From positions 1 through 5,071 of the forward strand of contig JAEOTL010000294.1 in assembly GCA_016839845.1 (NCBI GenBank): a stretch of DNA of 5,071 nucleotides. The letters run 5' to 3'. The notes under the pieces were generated by a model. That model was not told the origin of the DNA, made no database searches, and saw only the letters and a program-made list of their open reading frames with translations. Both the position numbers and the translations under genes were made by a program. Of the stretch, positions 1 through 5,071 are shown in pieces; the first letter of the stretch is position 1; each line of letters starts with the position of its first letter. Source of the DNA: Promethearchaeota archaeon. Its GTDB lineage: Archaea > Asgardarchaeota > Lokiarchaeia > Sigynarchaeales > SOKP01.

Positions 1-307
1 ATCGCATACAAAGCTTTTTTTGTGCAATATCCATTAAATCAACATCTTTCATAATTTCAGGGGGTATTGAAGTCACATATTTCATATTGAAATATCCCCC
101 TGAGGAAAATGCATTAGCCTCTTTACACCCAGTTATTATGAGAACTCTAGCATTATCATCCTTTTCCATGTCATCAATAACCGTTTCAATTTCTAAAAAG
201 GTAACATAGGAAAGGGCATTTCGTCTTTTTGGGATATTAAAAGTTAGAGTGCATATCCCGGTTTCCTCTTTTTCATAAAGAACTTCTGTCAAATCTTCAA
301 TGTTCAT
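1..307 (-). CDS. Enoyl-CoA hydratase/isomerase (crotonase) family protein, N-terminal part only
   Basis: The ATG at 307 opens a frame of 102 codons that leaves the window without a stop, so only the N-terminal third or so of a usual 250-270 residue crotonase is present. Residues 24-33 (NIPKRRNALS) match the family pattern NRPEKRNALS. Residues 53-60 form the strand ARVLIITG. Residues 67-73 (FSSGGYF) occupy the place of the FSAGADL motif, whose backbone NH gives half of the oxyanion hole that holds the acyl-CoA thioester. The usual Asp or Glu of that motif is Tyr here. The distal catalytic Glu residues are outside the window, so hydratase, isomerase or hydrolase activity cannot be told apart. 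An in-frame TAA lies just upstream with no other start between, which fixes the ATG. A weak AAGGG stands six bases before it. The gene follows the dehydrogenase after 88 bases and is probably soluble and cytoplasmic. The family call is firm; the substrate is unknown. Confidence 0.88.
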   Translation of the reverse strand, partial: MNIEDLTEVLYEKEETGICTLTFNIPKRRNALSYVTFLEIETVIDDMEKDDNARVLIITGCKEANAFSSGGYFNMKYVTSIPPEIMKDVDLMDIAQKKLCMR

Positions 308-325
308 TTCAAACCCTTATACAAC

Positions 326-351
326 TTGAATTATAGTAAATAGTAATTCAA
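326..351. promoter_or_regulatory. Inverted repeat overlapping a TATA-like element before the crotonase gene
   Basis: TTGAATTA (326-333) and TAATTCAA (344-351) are perfect eight-base inverted arms separated by ten bases. On the minus strand the right-hand part reads CTATAATTC, a weak TATA-like element centred near 335. That would put a start site near 310, almost at the ATG at 307. The repeat is not followed by a T-run, so it does not look like a terminator. An operator or a hairpin in the leader is possible. Confidence 0.3.
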
Positions 352-370
352 ATTATTAAAATAGTTTTTC

Positions 371-380
371 AAAAAAGAAA
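371..380 (-). terminator. T-run after the dehydrogenase gene
   Basis: The minus strand reads TTTCTTTTTT 15 bases beyond the stop codon, again without a hairpin. It could end the three-gene transcript, which would agree with a separate promoter for the crotonase gene. The evidence is composition and position only. Confidence 0.3.
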
Positions 381-395
381 TAATAAATAGAATAA

Positions 396-1430
396 TTAAT
401 CAAAATCAACAATTACTTTAAGCTCACCATGAGGAGGATTTGCTAGCTTTTCAAACATTTTGGGAACCTCATCAATTCCTATATGACTTGTAATAATAGT
501 CTCACTGTTGATCCGTTCTTGTTCTAGTAAGTTTATCGAAGTCTGATAGACATCTTGTGTATAACCATATACACCTTTTAGCGTTATATTGTTTGTTGTG
601 AATAATAACGCATTATTAATATCGAGTGTTTTTGAATGCATTCCAATTAAACTAATAGTACCTCCCTTTTTTACTAAGGAAAGTGCTGTAGTAACTGTGG
701 TTGATAACCCTACACAATCATAGACATGATCAGGCCCGAGTTTATCTGTTAATCTACGGACTTTATTCCAAGCATTTGGAGTAAATACTTTTGTTGCTCC
801 CAACTCAAGAGATTTTTCTTGTTTTGATTCAACGGGTTCTAAAACAAAGACTTTGCTTGCTCCCGAAACCTTTAAAACCTGTATCACCATTAACCCTATG
901 GTACCTGCACCGATAACTGCTGCAGAATCCCCTATCGTAAAACCAGATTCTTGAACAGCGTTTAGCGCTATAGATAATGGTTCAACAAGAGCACCACTAT
1001 CGAAGGAGACATTATCTGGTAATTTATGGATTCTATCTCCTCTAACATTGACAAATTCACGCATAGCGCCATTTTCAGTTGTTCCAAGTGAATAATTTTG
1101 TAATTTGCACATATTTTCATGATGATGGATACAATAATAACATTCTCCACAAACAATCTGAGGATTTACGGTAACTCTGTCATCAATTTTCAGCCGTTTT
1201 ACACTAGCACCGATTTCTACAATTTCTCCAGAAAATTCATGACCAATTATTTTATTAGGTAGGTAAGGCCCTCCAGTTTCATACGAACCGATATCAGTTC
1301 CACATATACCCACTCTTTTGACCTTGATTAAAACCTCATCATGTTTAATTTTAGGTTTTTCTAAATCATCTTGAATAGAAATTTTATGTTTCCCTTCAAA
1401 AACTGCTCCTTTCAAACAAACACACTTCAC
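396..1430 (-). CDS. Zinc-dependent medium-chain alcohol/polyol dehydrogenase (sorbitol/butanediol/threonine dehydrogenase type)
   Basis: This 344-residue protein has the full length and layout of the MDR zinc dehydrogenases: a GroES-like catalytic domain, then a Rossmann domain, then a return to the catalytic domain. Catalytic zinc ligands are visible as Cys43 in GICGTD, His64-Glu65 in GHEFSGE, and Glu150 in ALVEPLS. Using Glu150 rather than Cys is the polyol-dehydrogenase pattern. Thr45 is placed for proton relay. The structural zinc lobe has Cys94, Cys97, Cys100 and Cys108, with an odd His102-104 run inside it. The nucleotide motif GAGTIG is at 174-179, and Glu198 at the end of the second Rossmann strand favours NAD over NADP. 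The likely reaction is NAD-linked oxidation of a secondary alcohol, or the reverse. The start is GTG; an in-frame TAA lies five codons upstream and the N-terminus MKCVCLKG fits the family. It lies 44 bases after the second ThDP gene, so it may process that enzyme's product. Acetoin/butanediol chemistry is one possibility. The exact substrate cannot be read from the sequence. Confidence 0.9.
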   Translation of the reverse strand: MKCVCLKGAVFEGKHKISIQDDLEKPKIKHDEVLIKVKRVGICGTDIGSYETGGPYLPNKIIGHEFSGEIVEIGASVKRLKIDDRVTVNPQIVCGECYYCIHHHENMCKLQNYSLGTTENGAMREFVNVRGDRIHKLPDNVSFDSGALVEPLSIALNAVQESGFTIGDSAAVIGAGTIGLMVIQVLKVSGASKVFVLEPVESKQEKSLELGATKVFTPNAWNKVRRLTDKLGPDHVYDCVGLSTTVTTALSLVKKGGTISLIGMHSKTLDINNALLFTTNNITLKGVYGYTQDVYQTSINLLEQERINSETIITSHIGIDEVPKMFEKLANPPHGELKVIVDFD

Positions 1431-1463
1431 ACTTCTATTGAATTTTTAAATTAATTAAAGATT

Positions 1464-1474
1464 AAAAAAAAGAA
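1464..1474 (-). terminator. T-run directly after the second ThDP gene
   Basis: Right after the TAA the minus strand reads TTCTTTTTTTT, with no hairpin before it. Archaeal RNA polymerase can terminate at such T-stretches. With the dehydrogenase only 44 bases further on, it would at most reduce read-through. AT-richness lowers confidence. Confidence 0.25.
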
Positions 1475-3196
1475 TTAAAGGATTCCCATACTCCCCATTA
1501 ATTTTGTAGCGTCGGGAGTATTAAAATCGACTTTAACATCTAATACTGCTGGTTTTCCCGAGTTTTTTGCTCGTTCGAGGGCGGGTTTTATTTCATTAGG
1601 ATCCGTTATCACTTCTCCGTAACATCCAAAACTTTCAGCACATCTAGCGAAATCAAAGTCTGGGAGATCAACATCAATGTATCTATTACCCATAAATAAT
1701 TTTTGACCAGATTTAATCATACCCCAAGCACTATTATTAGCGATTACATAAATCAGGTTTTTCAAATTTAATCTAGCAGCGGTTTCTAAGTCTTGCACAT
1801 TAATCATAAAAGAACCATCACCAGTTATTGCTACTACTTGTTTATCCGGTTTCGCTAATTTAGCCCCAATACCATAAGGGACAGCAGTGCCTAATTGTCC
1901 CATACCTACTGCTTGTAGGGTCGAAAGGGGTGCTCTATCAGTATAAAAATCTATCTGTTCAACTGTACTCGCAGCGATATCTCCACCATCGATGATAAGA
2001 ATTGAATCTTCATCAATTGCTTCTAACAATTCTTTAATCAATCGTTTCGGCATCATTGGGAGCTTATCTCTCATGGCTTTTTTGTTTATTTTTCCAATAG
2101 TTTTTTGTCGTATGACCACAAGTTCTTCGAGCCATTCTCTCTTTTCTATTTTGTCCGACTTTTTAATCTCCACAAGTGCTTGAATTAAGAATTGTTTAAC
2201 ATCACCTATAATGCCTAAAGCCAATGGCTTTGCCCTCCCAATTATGGAGGAATCAATGTCAACTTGTATTAATTTCTGAGTATTTTTCCAAAACGGTTCT
2301 TCCCCATGAGCCAAAATATAAGAAAATTTTGTTCCAAGAGCTAAGATCACATCGGCCTCAGGGGCTGCCTTCAATCCTATTCCTGCCACTGATGAGCCCA
2401 TTAAACATTTCGATGTATTTGTAAGCGTTCCTATCCCCATTACTGAGGTTATTACAGGAATTTGCAAGTATTCGGCAAATTCTTTTAATTCATTCCACGC
2501 TTCTGCACGAGCTACTCCTCCCCCAGCTATAATTAGAGGATGTTCAGCTTCAGAAAGGAGATCAAGAGATTTTATGATTAAATCAGAACTAATCCCTGGC
2601 TTTTCTAATGCCCTATATCTTTCAAATCCCTGAATTTCTAATCTTTTTTCTTCTATTTCCTCAAGGAAAGCATCTTCATAAATTTCTAATAAAACTGGTT
2701 GAGGACGTCCCCCTGTAGCTTCCCTAAATACCTTTTGAACCGCATTAGGAATATCTTTTAGTGTACGTATACTCTTCTGATATTTAGTAATAGGCTTGTA
2801 CATCGTGATTTGATCAAGATTCCCCTGTAATGTAAATGAATCTTGAAATTTAGAGTTTACCTGAGGTACAATGGCAATCACTGGGATGTTATCTGCCCAC
2901 GCAGCGCCTATTCCAGAAATTAGATTCAATGCCCCCGGACCTACTGTTCCAAAACAAATACCGGGTGTATTGGTAACCCTTGCCCACGCATCAGCGGCAT
3001 GTGCAGCAGCTACTTCGTGACGAAAAAGGATAGTTTCTATCCCGCTTTCCTTCCCCCATTTGTATATAGCATCATACATATTAAGAAATTGTCCACCTGG
3101 TATCCCAAACATATATTTTACATTTTCCTGGAGGAGACATTTTATTAAAACATCTCCCCCATTTATCATCTTTTTTTCTTCTGTCAAAATTTTCAC
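1475..3196 (-). CDS. ThDP-dependent acetolactate-synthase-like enzyme, second paralog
   Basis: The 573-residue protein has the three-domain ThDP fold shared by acetolactate synthase, oxalyl-CoA decarboxylase and 2-hydroxyacyl-CoA lyase. The PYR domain (about 11-180) carries GIPGG at 31-35 and the catalytic Glu61 in RHE, which activates the cofactor. The central domain (about 200-345) contains AGGG (224-227) and IQVDID. The PP domain (about 385-555) holds the ThDP/Mg motif GDG (459-461) with 25 residues to NN (487-488). Leu435 in GMGQLG is placed to hold thiamine in its V shape. Real acetolactate synthases have FQE in the PYR loop and a Trp after GMVRQ. Here the loop reads LQGNLDQ (123-129) and the later stretch is GMIKSGQ, so pyruvate as substrate is doubtful. 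The DQ resembles the oxalyl-CoA decarboxylase/hydroxyacyl-CoA lyase branch. The longest frame starts at GTG 3196, but TTG at 3187, five bases after AGGTGA, is a good alternative. It lies 24 bases behind its paralog and is probably co-transcribed. Confidence 0.88.
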   Translation of the reverse strand: MKILTEEKKMINGGDVLIKCLLQENVKYMFGIPGGQFLNMYDAIYKWGKESGIETILFRHEVAAAHAADAWARVTNTPGICFGTVGPGALNLISGIGAAWADNIPVIAIVPQVNSKFQDSFTLQGNLDQITMYKPITKYQKSIRTLKDIPNAVQKVFREATGGRPQPVLLEIYEDAFLEEIEEKRLEIQGFERYRALEKPGISSDLIIKSLDLLSEAEHPLIIAGGGVARAEAWNELKEFAEYLQIPVITSVMGIGTLTNTSKCLMGSSVAGIGLKAAPEADVILALGTKFSYILAHGEEPFWKNTQKLIQVDIDSSIIGRAKPLALGIIGDVKQFLIQALVEIKKSDKIEKREWLEELVVIRQKTIGKINKKAMRDKLPMMPKRLIKELLEAIDEDSILIIDGGDIAASTVEQIDFYTDRAPLSTLQAVGMGQLGTAVPYGIGAKLAKPDKQVVAITGDGSFMINVQDLETAARLNLKNLIYVIANNSAWGMIKSGQKLFMGNRYIDVDLPDFDFARCAESFGCYGEVITDPNEIKPALERAKNSGKPAVLDVKVDFNTPDATKLMGSMGIL

Positions 3197-3198
3197 CT
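3193..3198 (-). promoter_or_regulatory. Shine-Dalgarno AGGTGA that decides the start of the second ThDP gene
   Basis: AGGTGA matches the archaeal anti-Shine-Dalgarno sequence exactly and ends five bases before an in-frame TTG at 3187. The GTG at 3196 is part of it. The next in-frame ATG, at 3169, has no ribosome site in front. TTG 3187 therefore competes with GTG 3196 as start; either leaves every domain intact. Confidence 0.5.
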
Positions 3199-3220
3199 TT
3201 TTTTTTCAAAATAACATTGT

Positions 3221-4945
3221 TTAATCAAAATAAATTCCTAATGAGAACATTAATATTAGGACGTCCGGTACAGAATATTTAACCCTGATATCTATTACTG
3301 CTGGTTTATTTGATGCTTTAGCTCGTTCAAGAGCGGGTTTAATCTCATTGGGATCTGTAACAACTTCTCCATAGCATCCAAACCCTTCAGCGCATTTTCC
3401 AAAGTCAAATTCAGGAAAATCTACATCTATATAACGTTTTTGATACCCATATTCTTGCCCCATTTTGATCATACCCCATGTACTGTTATTTCCTATAACG
3501 TAGATTAAATTTTTCAAACCAAGCCGTGCAGCGGTTTCGAGATCTTGAACATTCATCATAAACGCGCCATCTCCCGAGATTGAAATTACTTGTTTGTCTG
3601 GTCTCGCCAATTTTGCAGCAATCCCATAGGGGACTGATACTCCAAGATGTCCCATTCCAATGGCTTGAAGAGATGAAAGAGGTTTTCTGGGTTTATAAAA
3701 ATCAATTTGTTCTAGAGCAAAAAACGCCGTATTACCAGCATCAAGAATCAAAACAGCATCTTCGTCCATAAACTCAAAAACCTCCTTAACCATTCTTTTA
3801 GAATCTATTGGGATTTCATCAGTTGCAGCTACTTTCTTCCTTGACTCCACTATACTATTTCTTTTTTCACTTAGTGAATCCAACCATTCTCTTGTTTCGA
3901 CTTTCTCTGTTTTTTTTGCTTCCTCAAGTAATTGTTTGAGAAACATTTTGCAGTCTCCTTCAATACCCAGAGTAATTGGCTTAGCTCGCCCAATTATCGA
4001 TGGATCAATATCAACCTGAATCAATTTCTGGGATTTACCCCACGCTGGTGGTCTACCATGCCCTAGGGAAAACCCAAACTTAACACCTAATGCTAGCACT
4101 ACATCAGCTTGACTCGATGCTTGAAAACCACTGCTAGTCATGGATACTCCTATATAGCTTTTTGAAGAAAACTCCATTGTTCCAATTCCCATTACTGACG
4201 TAATAACGGGGATTTGGAAATATTCTGCAAATTCTTTTAACTCATCCCAGCCCCCTGCCCTCATGACACCCCCACCCGAGACAATTATAGGTTTTTCAGC
4301 ATTGAGTAACAGTTCTAAGGATTTCTTAATGAGTTTGCTATTAATAGAGGGTTTGATTAGAGCTCTATATTGTTCTGTTTTAAGGATTGGGACTTCCTCC
4401 TCTTTTACTCGATCGGATAGAGCATTTGGAAAAATTTCTAACAATACTGGTTGAGGACGTCCTCCCGTTGCCTCCCGGAATACTTTTTGAACTGCATTTG
4501 GAATATTTTTTAATTCTCGCACAGTTTTTTGATATTTGGTAATCGGTTTAAATAAACCTACTTGATCCAAATTTCCTTGTAAGGTAAATACATCAACCAG
4601 ATCAAGGTTAACCTGAGGTACGATAGCTACTACAGGAATGCTATCACTCCAAGCAGCCCCAATTCCAGGAACAAGATGTGTCGCTCCTGGACCAACAGTT
4701 CCAAAACATACTCCTGGTTGGTTGGTCAATCTAGCCCAAGCATCTGCTGCATGAGCCGCAGCCTGTTCATGACGAAACATTACTGTATCAATTCCTTTTT
4801 CTCGTCCCCAACGATACACAGCATCATACATGCTTAATAATTGTCCTCCAGTAATACCAAACATGTACTTTACTTTTTCTTCTAGAAGACTCTTTATTAA
4901 TACATCTCCGCCCGTTATTCTTTTACCACTCGACATTCTTTTCAC
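3221..4945 (-). CDS. ThDP-dependent acetolactate-synthase-like enzyme, first paralog
   Basis: This 574-residue protein is collinear with the next gene (offset one residue, no net gaps; about 75% identical by eye over the first 170 residues). The PYR domain has Glu60 in RHEQ as the cofactor-activating acid. The central domain has SGGG (223-226) and VDIDPSIIGRA. The PP domain has GDG (458-460), 25 residues, then NN (486-487). Leu434 in GMGHLG takes the place under the thiamine V. The loop LQGNLDQ (122-128) replaces the FQE of acetolactate synthase, and GMIKMGQ lacks its Trp. Differences from the paralog fall near the active site: GITGG for GIPGG, RHEQ for RHEV, DAGN for DGGD (402-405). Its last residues are more hydrophobic. 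Reaction type: formation or cleavage of a C-C bond beside a carbonyl through a ThDP adduct; substrate unassigned. GTG 4945 gives the longest frame, but ATG 4936, five bases after GATGTGA, is the likelier start. It is the first gene after a TATA box. Confidence 0.88.
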   Translation of the reverse strand: MKRMSSGKRITGGDVLIKSLLEEKVKYMFGITGGQLLSMYDAVYRWGREKGIDTVMFRHEQAAAHAADAWARLTNQPGVCFGTVGPGATHLVPGIGAAWSDSIPVVAIVPQVNLDLVDVFTLQGNLDQVGLFKPITKYQKTVRELKNIPNAVQKVFREATGGRPQPVLLEIFPNALSDRVKEEEVPILKTEQYRALIKPSINSKLIKKSLELLLNAEKPIIVSGGGVMRAGGWDELKEFAEYFQIPVITSVMGIGTMEFSSKSYIGVSMTSSGFQASSQADVVLALGVKFGFSLGHGRPPAWGKSQKLIQVDIDPSIIGRAKPITLGIEGDCKMFLKQLLEEAKKTEKVETREWLDSLSEKRNSIVESRKKVAATDEIPIDSKRMVKEVFEFMDEDAVLILDAGNTAFFALEQIDFYKPRKPLSSLQAIGMGHLGVSVPYGIAAKLARPDKQVISISGDGAFMMNVQDLETAARLGLKNLIYVIGNNSTWGMIKMGQEYGYQKRYIDVDFPEFDFGKCAEGFGCYGEVVTDPNEIKPALERAKASNKPAVIDIRVKYSVPDVLILMFSLGIYFD

Positions 4946-4948
4946 ATC
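4942..4948 (-). promoter_or_regulatory. Shine-Dalgarno-like GATGTGA that decides the start of the first ThDP gene
   Basis: GATGTGA differs by one base from GAGGTGA, the complement of the archaeal 16S rRNA 3' end. It ends five bases before the in-frame ATG at 4936. The GTG at 4945 lies inside this motif, so the true protein probably begins at codon 4 of the longest frame (MSSGKRITGG). Confidence 0.45.
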
Positions 4949-4960
4949 ATAATAGATAAT

Positions 4961-4976
4961 GAATTTGATATAATTC
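4961..4976. promoter_or_regulatory. Short inverted repeat at the expected transcription start, possible operator
   Basis: GAATT (4961-4965) and AATTC (4972-4976) are inverted arms around six bases. They cover the predicted start point of the first ThDP gene, a usual place for an archaeal repressor. Five-base arms in AT-rich DNA arise often by chance. Confidence 0.2.
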
Positions 4977-4988
4977 TTGATTTTAGGA

Positions 4989-5000
4989 TTTATATAATTA
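4989..5000. promoter_or_regulatory. Archaeal-type TATA box, possibly bidirectional
   Basis: TTTATATAATTA on the plus strand contains the perfect palindrome TTATATAA (4990-4997). Read on the minus strand it is TAATTATATAAA. A start site about 25 bases downstream would fall near 4967, leaving a leader of some 20-30 bases before the first ThDP gene, which is reasonable for archaea. No clear purine-rich BRE is visible. Assignment rests on sequence and position only, and the AT-rich background makes chance matches possible. Confidence 0.5.
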
Positions 5001-5026
5001 ACTACTCACCAAATAATTAAAAAATT

Positions 5027-5071
5027 ATGAATTTCCATGTCATTTTTTTGATGAAAAGAATAAAAAAAAGA
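5027..5071 (+). CDS. Possible start of a divergent gene, cut by the window edge
   Basis: ATG at 5027 opens 15 codons (MNFHVIFLMKRIKKR) with no stop before the edge; a second in-frame ATG is at 5051. The TATA box at 4989-4997 would place a plus-strand start site near 5018-5020, which suits a short-leader transcript. No Shine-Dalgarno is seen and the frame is far too short to judge. Equally, the T-rich minus strand at 5053-5071 could be the terminator of another minus-strand gene further right. Confidence 0.15.
   Translation, partial: MNFHVIFLMKRIKKR

Larger units (their letters stand above)
1475..4945 (-). repeat. Tandem gene duplication of the two ThDP enzymes
   Basis: The two genes lie head to tail, 24 bases apart, encode collinear proteins of almost equal length, and share long identical peptide stretches such as KVFREATGGRPQPVLLEI. 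At DNA level the longest match I noticed is 17 bases, at 2694-2710 and 4446-4462 within the GGRPQPV codons. Most synonymous sites differ, so the duplication is old and is not a recent or assembly artefact. Confidence 0.85.

Noticed and set aside
968..1156. Second minus-strand frame of 62 codons within the dehydrogenase gene
   Set aside because: Out of frame with a protein whose zinc ligands and Rossmann motif are intact across this stretch, so it is not a frameshift or a separate gene.
1992..2183. Plus-strand frame of 63 codons inside the second ThDP gene
   Set aside because: It lies antisense to a well conserved gene, has a low-complexity Ser/Ile-rich product and no ribosome site. It is a shadow frame.
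2224..2424. Plus-strand frame of 66 codons inside the second ThDP gene
   Set aside because: Antisense to the conserved central domain, with no recognisable domain in its product; a shadow frame.
1475..3196. Calling the pair ilvB or expecting an acetolactate synthase small subunit
   Set aside because: No ACT-domain small subunit, ilvC or ilvD is in the window and two substrate landmarks are missing, so a gene symbol would overstate what is known.
3221..3231. Identical 11-base ends (TTAATCAAAAT) of the first ThDP gene and the dehydrogenase gene (396-406)
   Set aside because: Both simply encode Phe-Asp-stop in AT-rich codons; no further similarity extends to either side, so it is not an attachment or duplication site.
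3580..3771. Plus-strand frame of 63 codons inside the first ThDP gene
   Set aside because: Antisense to the ThDP-binding region, whose codons explain the sequence fully.
4263..4454. Plus-strand frame of 63 codons inside the first ThDP gene
   Set aside because: Antisense shadow of the central domain; no start context and no recognisable product.
4945..4950. ATG ATG TGA, a two-codon upstream frame overlapping the first ThDP start
   Set aside because: Too short to mean anything; the same bases are better explained as the GATGTGA ribosome site.

Overview
The window is AT-rich and reads as part of one metabolic gene cluster, with all four recognisable genes on the minus strand. In order of transcription (right to left) these are two adjacent paralogous thiamine-diphosphate (ThDP) enzymes of the acetolactate-synthase-like superfamily (4945-3221, then 3196-1475), a zinc-dependent medium-chain dehydrogenase of the sorbitol/butanediol/threonine dehydrogenase type (1430-396), and the N-terminal third of an enoyl-CoA hydratase/isomerase (crotonase) family protein that runs off the left edge (307-1). 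There are no RNA genes, CRISPR arrays, insertion sequences or phage genes.

The signals look archaeal, though this is an inference. A strong TATA box (TTTATATAA, 4989-4997) lies in front of the first gene. GTGA/GGTGA Shine-Dalgarno-like cores sit at the starts of both ThDP genes. GTG and TTG starts are used or possible, and T-runs without hairpins follow stop codons. With the low GC content this suits a mesophilic, uncultured-type archaeon such as an Asgard or Bathyarchaeia lineage. A low-GC anaerobic bacterium cannot be excluded.

Gaps between genes are 24, 44 and 88 bases. The first three genes are probably one transcript. The crotonase-like gene may also have its own promoter, because its 88-base leader holds an inverted repeat overlapping a weak TATA-like element. 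Right of the first gene, 126 bases hold a nearly symmetrical TATA box that could drive transcription both ways. A short plus-strand frame opens at 5027 and runs off the window.

How the genes work together: a ThDP enzyme makes or breaks a C-C bond next to a carbonyl, a zinc dehydrogenase interconverts a secondary alcohol and a ketone (or an aldehyde), and a crotonase acts on an acyl-CoA. The two ThDP proteins keep the cofactor motif and catalytic Glu but lack landmarks of true acetolactate synthase (the FQE loop and the Trp of the GMVRQWQ loop), and no small regulatory subunit or ilvC lies nearby. The best reading is a small catabolic or carboligation pathway with an unidentified substrate, not branched-chain amino acid synthesis. 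This is the most interesting point in an otherwise ordinary stretch.
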